The notes beneath the pieces are model-generated. The model saw only the letters and a list, made by a program, of their open reading frames with translations. It did not search any database and was not told the DNA's origin. Positions 50,192 to 61,256 of a stretch of 64,000 nucleotides of DNA are shown piece by piece. The DNA comes from Paragonimus westermani. Lineage: Eukaryota > Platyhelminthes > Trematoda > Plagiorchiida > Troglotrematidae. The DNA is taken from contig QNGE01000978.1 in the NCBI GenBank assembly GCA_008508345.1, positions 81,238 through 145,237 of the forward strand. The letters run 5' to 3'. The position numbers and the translations under genes are program-made. The stretch's first letter is position 1. The number at the start of each line of letters is the position of its first letter.

Positions 50192-51570
50192 ATTTGCTGT
50201 CTACAAATTCGATTTTGGTTTGTTACCAATATATAGACCACATTACTTCCACGTACTTGTGTATTTGACACACGTAACTGTCGGTAGGCACTAGATAAGA
50301 CCTTTGATGTGTTTTTCATTTTTCAGCCATCTTTCCTTTGTGGGCAGCCGTGTACAGCAGAAATAATTTCTCATTGAACGAAATTAGGCGTGATCCTTTT
50401 ACCGCGTTTGATAATTACCCGGAAAACTTGCACATCGGGGACTGAAAACAGAATATGTGCCTTATGTAGTACATTTTTATACTGTGGTTAACCGAACGGT
50501 GGAATAAGCACATACACCTTTCGGAATTTTTGAGGGGATAAGATTCTCATCTTTATTCCACGTGAACTATTACACTTGCCTTACTGACAATCCCTAAACC
50601 TAGTAGTTGTATCACTAGAAAAATGGGATAATGCATGTGCATGCAGTCAGATGCATATAAGAAGAAAACGATGTCTCTAGTCATACAGTCACCTGTAACT
50701 TCATCCTTTCCGCTGTACTATACTCATGTATATACTTTGTGTTATGTGCGTACACCAGAAATGACGTTTTAGCGATATTCCTGTGCAGCAAAAGCATGTT
50801 TCTTATTAATAATGCTCACTTATTTGAAATAATGTGGTAGCCATATTTGCATTAACATAAGTCTAATTGACAGTGTCTGTTGTCCAATCCAATCATTCTA
50901 TTAGATCAAAAGAAACCAACTCTCTGAAGGTTCAATGAGTATGAAAGAGATGTGACGGTTTGAAACTGATGTGATAGAAGGCACAAGTAGCCATACGGAA
51001 ACATTTCGCACACTTGATTAAGTTGTAAACGATGAACGATCACGAGCCCAAGCAACGACAAAGTCCATATGAAATGGCTGAGAGTACAAATCGACCCAGA
51101 TCGTGAACCCTTCGGGGAATAAAAGTTTGCACGTCAGTTATTTTGTTCTCCATCAATGAATGACCTTGGCATACCTGAATGTTCAACGGGTTTGTGCAGG
51201 ATGATGCAACACTGACATTTTGACCTACGGTCAACATGTGCTTTGCAGTTGTCAAAGTTCTGCTCCGTCCTCACCATCTTTCATTCACCAATGGGTGGGT
51301 TAATGCCTCCAACAACCACTTTGGCATATCCTTGTCCCCGGATTGCGGTTTTTTTCTAGTTTTAACAACAGATATTTTCAGAGCTGCATTTGTTAATGCT
51401 CGACAGGGTGCAAGTTACTAGTCTACAGGCAACTGGTTTTCAGACTTCAGCCTAGTAGAGAACAAGCGTTCTTGAGTAGATTCACCCTGCGTTTATGAAT
51501 ACCCTGTTTGTTTGAGACAGTTTGCCTCCTAATCCGTCACTGGTCATTACTGCGTCATTTTGCCCTCAAC
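50192..51570. other. No assignable feature
   Basis: No motif-bearing frame or repeat recognised. The alternative frame 50035-50268 overlaps the end of the exon-like cluster. Confidence 0.45.
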
Positions 51571-51789
51571 CTATGAATACTGATAAATAGTTTGGAAACG
51601 TTGATAAATGCGAACTATCTGGACTTCGACTGTTGCAGAAACAACATGCCCAGACTTATCAAGTGCCCTACTATCTGAGCTACGTAGATGGGCCGGAAGC
51701 TGAAACATCTCATAATTGGGTCCATTTACCGAACTAACCCACCGTATCGAGTGGAATCCCTCAGATGATCTAGGAGAATGATTGCTCAA
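51571..51789 (-). pseudogene. Possible Penelope-like C-terminal fragment
   Basis: The minus frame contains LPAHLRSSDSRALDKSGHVV, SATVEVQIVRIYQRF and a stop soon after. Spacing recalls the PLE stretch SxIxRHLLxTGHVVDxxxxFxVIxR seen at 6.8 kb. His-Val-Val and the following hydrophobic positions agree, but HLL and the Asp are lost. No GIY-YIG is legible upstream. Confidence 0.35.
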
Positions 51790-54700
51790 TTACGATTTTT
51801 TGAGGATTTGACGCTAGAACCCACCAACGCCACTGATGTGTACTGATATCACGCTGGTGTTTTGTTGTTTGGCTGCATTATTGTACATAACTAAGGAACA
51901 TGACGAATGGCTCACTGTGAAGTCCATACGATTGAACTTCATCGCTAACGTCAACTCCACACTAAATCATTGGGACACATTGTAGTAATTCTTTCGTTTT
52001 TCAAAGTCTGGTGCACATGTGTTGTACGCCTACTGCATACTAATATTCACAACCCAGATCACGAGTCCGTGAGGAAGACAGGTGTCATCCAAAATGGATA
52101 CACAACAGTCAGGCGTGTTTGTAATATTGGAAGGTTGTAACTATGTTGCAAACAAATAAATGACCTGTATTGCACTCAAGTGTATTGTAATAATCAGCCA
52201 CTAGTTGGTTTATGTGCATATGTACGTGGATGAGTGTTTCGTTACGTATCGTTTACCAGTGATTAAGAGATCAACTGACTCGGAAACGTAAGAGCAATCC
52301 TGTGAGTTTCGTTTTGCTTGGATAGATTAAAAGTATGCGAGAAGCCACATGGTAGATACAGTTCCAGTGTTGGCAGAAGTGTGTAAGCTTCAGCTCGAAC
52401 AAGTTGCTTCAGTTTCTCGGAGTCCTGTAGCTAAACGGAACATCATAATACAAATTCAAATTTAAGGGGATTGTGGTGGACTCCAGGTTCGGAATGAGTA
52501 ATATTTGCAAATGAAATCAAAATATGAAAAAAATTTTAGGCAGACTGAAACGTGAAACAGTTCACTGAAAACTTAATTAGTCCAACTACAAATTGCACAC
52601 TGTTTCTTAATCGATCTATGTTAGCTAAAAACACCACGTCCCGATATATGACCTACTAAAGAGATTCTCATAAGCAAAGTCCATTTTGAGTCTCCGGTTC
52701 GACTGGTAAGTTACACGGGAATCTTGGTAACATGGACAATTTCAAATTGTTAAGCCAAACTGGACAGTAGTGAAACATCCCGATAAATCTGTTGACAGGC
52801 TACAACAAAAAGAGTCACTTGAATTGCAGCCTATAATCATTCTGGTTCAGGTATGCCCAACCGAAACGACCTGCTTAATTTTATTATGGGAACCTCATTA
52901 ATTGATGAATTATGTTGCAAATTCGACAAACGCTCGAGACACAAAGACAATTCTGTGAATCACGTGGCCATAAGAAATGCATTTTACTAACGTCAGACTG
53001 CACTGACCCTTTCCGTATGATTTTGGTGTTTGATGTATGTTTGTACCAGTCCCCAATTACTTCATTACACCGTCATTATTCATCGGTCCTTGTGACTCAT
53101 ACTCAGCACCTTTCGATAATTTGAGTACACTCTACTGATGGATTGCCTCCATAAAACTTCTAATCTGTCCAGCTGGTAAAAATGTGTTTCAGTGTTCAGG
53201 CTCTTGGATATTTGTAGCTGTTAATTCTGGACTGTTTAAGGCCTCCAGTTGACAGTTAATCAAAGGCTAACTAGTCCTTTTAATTTACCACTCATTTCAG
53301 CACGTAGGTAGTGTAGACCCTTGGAATGACAAATAGCCCATGAAATCAGCTGCAGATAATCCGGTTCTCCTCTACTCACCGGAAGCCGTAAGGTGAACTG
53401 TACGCTGTAACCAGTTATTTAACTGGTCAACAGCTGCTCGGCTTAAAACGTTACCTACTGATTGACTGTTGTAGAATTCTCACGGATCCTACCCATGACT
53501 GATTTTAGTTTACCTTAGATTAAGTAAGACACCATCCAGGTTCACGTTAAAACTGTATCATTTGCTTTCGACTTCCACGATGTAACTAATAGTTTTCATT
53601 GACAGAATTCAGATGACAGAGTTATCGTTTGAACTGAAGATCTTTGTTTTTTCCACTCTTCAAATGATCGGACGATCTGAACACTGTTCACAAAAAGGTC
53701 GTAGTTGGGTCTTTGAACATAGTAGTTTGGTGACGTCCTTTGTGCTGTTACTGTGATTGCAGATAACACACCAGTCTCACAACCACCGAGGCCAGGAGTG
53801 CAACCATTAAACCTGGTGAGAATATGCGCCAAATATTAACCTTGATAAGGGCGAAATTCGGTCCTGGTTTTTCCTTACAAATTGAGTTGATCGAAGGGCT
53901 CGTCTAAGTGCGAAGTCTACGATTAAGTATGGCTGGTATACAATCTGAATTAATCTGAATCTGAAAATTCGGTTAGTAGTTCTTACCTGACCAAAAATGT
54001 CAGACGGCTCACGCGGTGATGTGTTACTCAGGAACTCGCTAAGCCAGATTTCATCCCGGCCAGCGAAACATAATTAACGAATTGCAGGTTAACCCCCCTG
54101 TCGGTGGCAGTGATGATGGAGTCGCCACGTTTTTAATTAATATGTGACGTAGAGATATCCAAACCACTTCAGCACCTTACAAGGAATTTTTGCTAAACGA
54201 ATTGGATATTCATGACGAAAGAGGTCAGTGATATTTGCTGCACCGATGCCTCAGAATAGCCATTACTCGGTGATCATTGGGGTTTTGAATTCTGCCAATA
54301 AGGATATCGGCAGGTATGTTTCCGTCGAGCAGTCTGCAAGGTCCCGGAACAAAATCCCTCGTCGACACTGTACAAGATGCTTGCAGACAGTATAAACTAG
54401 TTTTGAACACATGTGGCTGCAGTCAAACCTCAGTACCATCAAGATCTAGTCGACAGGTTTAGTGCCAGTCTAAAGTGCTGCTGCGTCCGTCAGCAGGGAC
54501 TGTTCGACAGTCTTTCACTAACGCTACAGATGAGAAACAACCATCTCAAATAGAGGGATCGCCAAAGTTCTTGGCACTCAGCATCTCAGTTTGCTCGTTA
54601 TCTTACTTATAACTTCCGTATCAGTTGAGAACGTGGGACGACCCTACATATGGTCACTATTCAGGGAGTAGCATGTATTTGACGAGCGGAGTAACATGGA

Positions 54701-56790
54701 AGAAAGTACGAAAAGAAACAATAGTCCGCTATGTTGTGAAATGGCCTTCTTTCTACACATTAACTAAACAATAATGAACCTTAGCAACCTTGACGTCCTT
54801 GGATCAATGTTCTGTAAAGATGTGTGCTTGTCTGTTGTGGTGTTGGAGCGTATACCACATGTGTTGATTTTTTGAACAAACAATCTCCGTACCATCCGCG
54901 TCTTGGCTCAAAACACTAGTCCTACAAATCTTATAAGAAAAATTTCCCTCCTAGTGTGCAGCCGGTTCCAAAACTGACAAACCTTTGGGAAAATGAATAT
55001 TCAGTCTCTGACGTTATCTCAGCTCTGGTATCAAAGAAGTGTGCCAAAGGTTCGCCAAGGCCAATTTATAAACGTTCTAGCCAATAGTTTTTTTTTGATC
55101 GCGACCAGCTTGCTAACTACAGGTAGACTGCGTTAGTACTGGTTGTCTCGAATTTTGTGAAGAGCCTGACTGATAATCGGTTACATGGGTATTTCATTTC
55201 ATTCGCACTTATGACTGACATAACCCAGGTTGTGAAGAGAATCCCCTGTGTTACCAATGAACTTACTAACTATTGGGATTTAAAATACGTTCGATGAAGT
55301 CGATAGTTTAACGCTTTGCTTGATGATTAACAGTTACAGAGTACAAATTCAATAAATCCTGTTGTTCTCAAAATTCCTATAAGATCACCTCTAGAATCTT
55401 TGCGTTAACGGTTTTTCAGAATGTTGTTTACCCAGCAGTGTGCTCCAAGATTCAACACTAGAGCCTCCGCTCTCTACTCTCTTTTGTGCTAAGAATGCTA
55501 TAAGTTGTTAAAAATCGCTTGTCCTTCAACGATACTTCAAAAGTCAAGAGGGAGATCTTGGAACCTGTAGTATTCAACAGAAGGTTAAAACAGTTTCACT
55601 CAGACAGGTACATGCTCAGTCCAGTAATATGCCCCCATCTTAACCTCAGTATTCAACTTCATCTTCGCTGTCCCGTAAACGACTACTCTTGTTACGGAAG
55701 TACAACATAGGATCACAAAACGGGCTACAGCACCAAATGCGCCACGAGTATATCAAGGAAGAATGTGTGTGAAGAGGAGCCTGCAGTATAACTACCTCAC
55801 GAGTAACTCGCCAGAGTTGTGGAGACAAATAATTCGTTTTACTTGCAGAGGACACATTTAGCATCCAGAATCTCCCAGTCTACAAGGGCCTACCAAAATC
55901 CGTCGAAGCTACGTCATCCGTAGTCAACTCCAAGCACAGACTTGGTGTACATATTCGGGAAACCTAGCCGAGTAGTTAGACAACTTGTAGTTTACAACAA
56001 TTGCGGCGGAATGAAGGCAATCTACATTCCGCATTATTGATGCTGACAAATCGTTTCCTGGTACATTTTTCAGTGCGGCTCTTGTCTGCTTGATAGACAA
56101 CAGTTAGACTCCTCTTCCACCGAATTTCCTTTGGTTTTCTTTTATGCCATATAATTTGTCGAATACCCAAAACCGAGAAACACTTTCCGACTTGCCTCAT
56201 TCTTCTTAACTGTCCAGCACAAGGTCAGGTCTATGTGGGAATTTTCAGTTTTCTGTAATGTGTAAATATCCGTTGAACATTTGGTATCTTACATGCGTCT
56301 GACTGCATGTACAAGAATGACAACTCACATTCAACGTTGTCAGGCCACTGTCTTACTCCATTCCCACATACCATTAATTGCTCATGTTTGCTGGAATCAT
56401 GCTTGGATGACTGATGTTGATATGATTGGTCATCACTGTTGCGTTCCAGAGCTGCCTTTACTCATCTGGTATGCATTATCCTATAGAACTAGTTTCTTTT
56501 CATTGTTGTACAGACGGAAACCGTGGAGGTGTCTGCGGCATCCACGCAAGTTATACCATTTAAGAAAATCTGAGCCGGCGTGCTTAGTTTCTCCACCTGT
56601 GTTCTATCATCACCTTGTTGTCGTAACTATTAACCATTCTGTGTGTTACAGCCGCACAGCTGAATTCAGCAACTTCTCCTGAGTGATTGCGGTCACACTG
56701 TCTACGCAGCATTTTTGAAACGATCCAACTCTGGATATCGCTCAAAAGCGGATGGAGCTGGCCCTTTAAGCAGGACGAATTCAGTTGGAT
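51790..56790. other. No assignable gene; one possible SINE head
   Basis: Near 54010-54065 the string GGCTCACGCGGTGATG followed by GATTTCATCCCGGCC has the spacing of an A and B box and may be a worn SINE head, without body. The frame 56281-56682 (+, 133 codons) is the longest in this part. It is rich in His, Cys, Leu and Arg with no recognisable family and probably spurious. Confidence 0.35.
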
Positions 56791-56982
56791 CTAATGTGAG
56801 GTCAGTGGCGCGATAATGAAGATAGTTGTATCACAAAAGCGTAGGAGGTGTTATATTCCATGCTGCACTATTGAGAGACCTAACAAGAGCGAGACTCGCG
56901 TATAGTGCTTCGTTTCGACACAGACTATCTGAAATATCTGTGAGAGTGCGAAAGCTTCGGTTACTCTTCAGTAGTTCAACTT
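56791..56982 (+). repeat. SINE copy K, head and body, diverged
   Basis: CTAATGTGAGGTCAGTGGCG at 56791-56810 matches CTAATGTGAGGTCAATGGCG of copy E. Further on, CCTAACAAGAGCGAGACTCG, AGTGCTTCGTTTCGACACAG, CTATCTGAAATATCTGTGAG and GTGCGAAAGCTTCGG follow the body in order, ending AGTTCAACTTG. The B-box part is degraded. Upstream, GACGAATTCAGTTGGAT aligns loosely with the extra 5' segment of copies E and H. Confidence 0.7.
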
Positions 56983-58350
56983 GTGCTAAACAGCATGCCC
57001 TCACTACTCACCATTAATCTAAGTAATATCGAAACTATTGCTTTCGTTTACAAACACAATATTATCGGCCATCATTTTCTGAAAAACAGACCACGTTTCC
57101 AAACACCGTTTTTAAGCCCATGATGGCATGCTTGTAGTTCCTTGGATATATTTGAACACTATAGTTTACTTGTTTGGGAAAGTTTAAGGTGACTTTCCCG
57201 ATACAGCTGTTGTTCAGGTTAACGACGATCCACAATTGAATCTGTCATTCGAACATGGCCAGTTCCAGCCGCGATTTTCGTATTACATTCTTCTAAGCCT
57301 ATTTTTTAATTCAATATGAATTGTACTACTAAATCTGTCAAGTGAAGACAGATCTGAAAGATATCGCTTGAGGTTGTAAAAAAAACTGCTCACTTTAGAC
57401 AGGTTACGTGCGTCCTACAAGATTTGGTTAATCACAGGCTTGAATTATCTGCCGGATACCTATACTAATTGTTTGGACATATAGTTACCAACACGATTCT
57501 TTCCCAGCCCCCAATCGTTGATGAAACACAGTGGGGATGCAGCTTGGTGGATGGGGCTTTCAAAACCACGAGCTTCGTCTTCCTGGTTAATTTTCGCCTC
57601 TCCAACTTGATTAATCTTTTATTCATAAGTAATTAAGCTTATTCAAAGTGTCTGTCTGAAGGCGTATGGCACATTTTATGTAGACTGACATGTCTGAAAC
57701 TTCTACAAATATCACGCGCTAATTATGAGCGACGTCGAAACACCTGGTTTCTTGTCGTCGTCGGTTATCTCAACCAGTTTACCTTGGAAAACCAGTGATC
57801 AACCAAGCACCGCGCTGCAATTACAACAAAACATTTGTAATTTATCCACGTATTAGAATCTACGACATTTAAACGTCGAACTAATACGAGACAAAATGTC
57901 GCTCATTCGTGACTCCAAAGTGTCAAACGTCCCCACTCACGTGGAATGCATCTGTAATGAGAATAATTTTTTGCACAATTTCACGTTCATTCCTCAAAAC
58001 CATTTCCAATGTAGAGCTAGGGAATCTTCCGCAAAAGTTAACTCAGTTGTAGTTAATTTCATCACCGCTAGTCTAGATGAAAACGATCCATCTGAGATTG
58101 TTATTTTGCAATGGCCACGGCTACAAGATTTCATGACCTAATGAACACTGACAGAATCGTCATAGTTGAAGACTAGTTATGCACAAAAGCTGACTCGTTT
58201 CTCGAATAGGAACATTACTGAAATGAAGATATCTATGCTGTAGATATACTCATTTCGAAATGAATATGAATCCATCGACAAACTTCTATAAAGCGTCGGT
58301 CTTATATTTATTTATTACTTAGTGGCAGGTTATAAATTGCTAACTAAAAA
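56983..58350. other. No assignable gene
   Basis: The frame 57896-58141 (+, 81 codons from ATG, VECICNENN, HFQCRARESS, IVILQWPRL) is protein-like. It precedes the Ig-like frame by 200 bp on the same strand, but I do not recognise it. Confidence 0.35.
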
Positions 58351-58632
58351 TTGTGCCAATATGTACTTACCCATAATGATTACCTGGCTTCGAAACAAGG
58401 ACAGCTTGGGGAAGAAAAAACATGTCAACTTTCTTTTTCTTATCGGCAGAATGAACATCGTAACACTGAGCTTAGTTCTGTTACGTTTTTTATCGAACGA
58501 AAAACATCGCAAATTAATATGATGGATGAAGAAAATGGTATTATTATGCTAGCAGTCCATAGGATGGTGGCACAGCACATGGGACATTATGCAGGTTTGC
58601 TCACACGAAATCAATTATATCTAAAAATTTGA
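58351..58632 (+). other. Unassigned frame with faint Ig-like end
   Basis: A 93-codon frame whose first codon is not ATG. Near its end MLAVHRMVAQHMGHYAGLL has the layout of the F-G strands of I-set immunoglobulin domains (L.V..V...D.G.Y.C). CQLSFSYRQN, VTFF and MMDEENGI stand where strands B, C and E would be. The second disulphide Cys is replaced (YAG), the Asp of D.G.Y is lost, and no Trp is present. It might be a pseudo-exon of a muscle-type multi-Ig protein, or chance. Confidence 0.22.
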
Positions 58633-61206
58633 AAAGCTCACACAAATATCTACGTCTGCAGTATGCAGGTGTGTAGAATTGTTTGGCTTAAGTAGAACAG
58701 GAGCGAAATAAACATAATATATAAGCAACAGCCGTTACCAAAAAAATAAATCACTCATTGATGTACCGCTAGTCTCAGGCTGATATGTTGACTGGATATC
58801 AGATAATCAACAAACGAAGCTAACTGCAAAGTAGGCAGAAAAACGCTGTGGGAACCTGCGCACACAAGTTATGTATCGATCGGAGAGGTAGGAATTTCTT
58901 CGACATAAATGAGGGACGGACTGAGCCGTCGTTCTCAGGAGCATTAGAGTTCCCTTACAATTCTAGGAATTAGCAAGTCACAGTACAAGTTGTGTTCAAT
59001 GAACTCGGAAGCTGGTGTCAGGGTGAATGTTAGGACTGATCCTAAAAGATAAAACTTCGGAAGATGTCACCAGAAGCGGCACAAAAATCCAGGAATTCAC
59101 ACAGTATGTGTCGACCACAATGATGCATAAATCAGACAACGGGGCTCAAAACACGTAGGACTTAATCCAACTCAGCAAACTCTGTTCGCCGTGAGCTCCA
59201 ACCGTTCACCATAACATATCACTTCATGAGCGGCCAATCAGATAATGATAAGGAGCGACAACAGAGGCTTGATCAAATAACAAGAAAACATGCAGAAGTA
59301 ATCTTAATAATCCGGGAAATCCAGCGCATAATCTGAAATGTGCCAGTCTCAAATTATTTATCGGGAAAGAACATCGCAGAACAACGATGCGTAGTCAACA
59401 GTCATCAAAATACTGCCATTTAATGATGTGAAAAAAATTAACAGATGGACATCAACCCACTTGTTGAAAAAGCGGTCTCCTGTATTCTAAAATGAAGTGA
59501 ACAGAAGTGATTGAAGGTGGAATAAAAATATGTGAGGCTTGCTGTCGAGCATGAAAAGACCTGATCAATATGGGAAATTTTTGGTCTGTGTCTGCCAGTC
59601 TACACGATACTTGCGTTCACTACTTAAGGGTACAAAATCTGAATGATCAATCATGAATGAAATATCAGTGTGCAGCAATACAGTTTTCACCGCCGTGTTA
59701 AATTAAAACAAATGAACCCTGTAACATATATCTAACACACTGTATAAGAATCCTCGAGCTATCTCCGCCAATTCCGGGATGGACCAAAGAAAAGTAGGTA
59801 TTGGTTTGCTGGGTGTTCCGCACACTGCGATTATTTGCAGTACAGATATCGGTGTTATGTGAGAATGCCAGCAAACAGTTGTCAACTAATACTGACAGAC
59901 TGACCATAGTGTAATTCATACATCGCAATATGGCTACAAGAACTAGACCAGCATGAGATGAATCCAGTTGAGAAAACTTCTCACAAGTGTTTGGGAACAG
60001 CTAATACTACCTGTGGGGGGTAATTGGTGTCTACCAGATAACCTCCACTACAATTTAGTCAATGTAATCCGACTAAACTACAAATATTTCGCAACAGATC
60101 CATCAGCTTCCAACATTTCACAACAATTTCTCTCCAGATCACTGACACCGAAAAATAACACATGCAATCTTGTCCCAGTGATAACGCTTGTCCGGCTCCC
60201 ATTTGGCAGGAAATTTACCGGACCACGTAAAGGTTTGCCAACATATTAGTCCGGTCACAAAATAGTATCATGAATTGTGTGCACTATAGCACGCTAACCA
60301 GTTTCGATATGTCGGTCAATATATTGCCTTCGGTGAAGGCAATTCAAAACGAATTCACTTTGAAACAAAATGATGACACTTGCTCGTTCCCCCAAAGAGA
60401 TAGTTACGACGGAGTTGCTGATCAATAAATCACGGCCAGAAGAGTTGACGGTTTGCAGAAATTTGTCTCGGGTTATATGCAGACGCATTTGAGTCGCACA
60501 AAGAGCCGACCAACGATCCGTTGCGTGAGACACATTTTTCTTTCCAACTTTATTCTCAATTGCCACTCCCTCAATTAGCGGATCAATTGATTTTCATGAA
60601 CAACGAGTGAAGCATTACTTTATTAGCACGATCTCGCGTTGGGTACTGAGTTGTACAACAAGCACAGTATCTATGTTGCAATCATTCAATCACCAAAACA
60701 CGTGACATCATTATCACATGGACGCTTCATCGTATATTTCCCAAGTCAAACAGCCAACCCAGTTACAACATACAAAAGGCGATATTAGCCAAATGTGACG
60801 GACCTGCACACTCAGACTGGCACGCATAAACGTCGACACAATCATGATGTGAACTTACTTAATGATGAGACGTTTGCAACATTTGCGATCAATCCGACCC
60901 AGAAACCATTCACACGACACTCCAATTCCGCATTTGTTTTAGCAAACAAAAACCCCGAGCTTTGTTTGAACAGGTGTGAGAAATTCAGTTCAATCTCAAC
61001 TTGCTACGCAATTCGGTGAGATGCTGATGTACAGAGCAGTTGATCGCCTCCGCTGATCAAGGGAATTATACCATTCGTTAAACAGCGTGCATGACTAAGA
61101 TACCATACCACTGTCCAGTGAATGACCATTGCTTGAAGGTATTTTCCACAACAGTTTATTGAAGGTTAAAGTTATTTCTAGAGAGAAAGAGAGAAAAGCT
61201 CGCCAA
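58633..61206. other. No assignable feature
   Basis: Frames 59968-60249 (+) and 60294-60566 (-) are each about 90 codons with no motif. No repeats recognised. Confidence 0.45.
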
Positions 61207-61256
61207 ATCAGACAATGCTCCCAATCGATCACAGCCCTCGCACTCAGGCAATGCTT
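61207..61256 (-). repeat. Possible SINE 3'-body fragment
   Basis: CAATCGATCACAGCCCTCGC followed by ACTCAGGCAATGC resembles the minus-strand body TTGATCACAGCCTTCACATTCAG of copy F over about 35 bp. No more of the element is recognisable on either side. Confidence 0.3.

Noticed and set aside
56281..56682. 133-codon frame, longest in the window
   Set aside because: No domain or splice context; composition looks random, and several frames of similar length are expected by chance in 64 kb.
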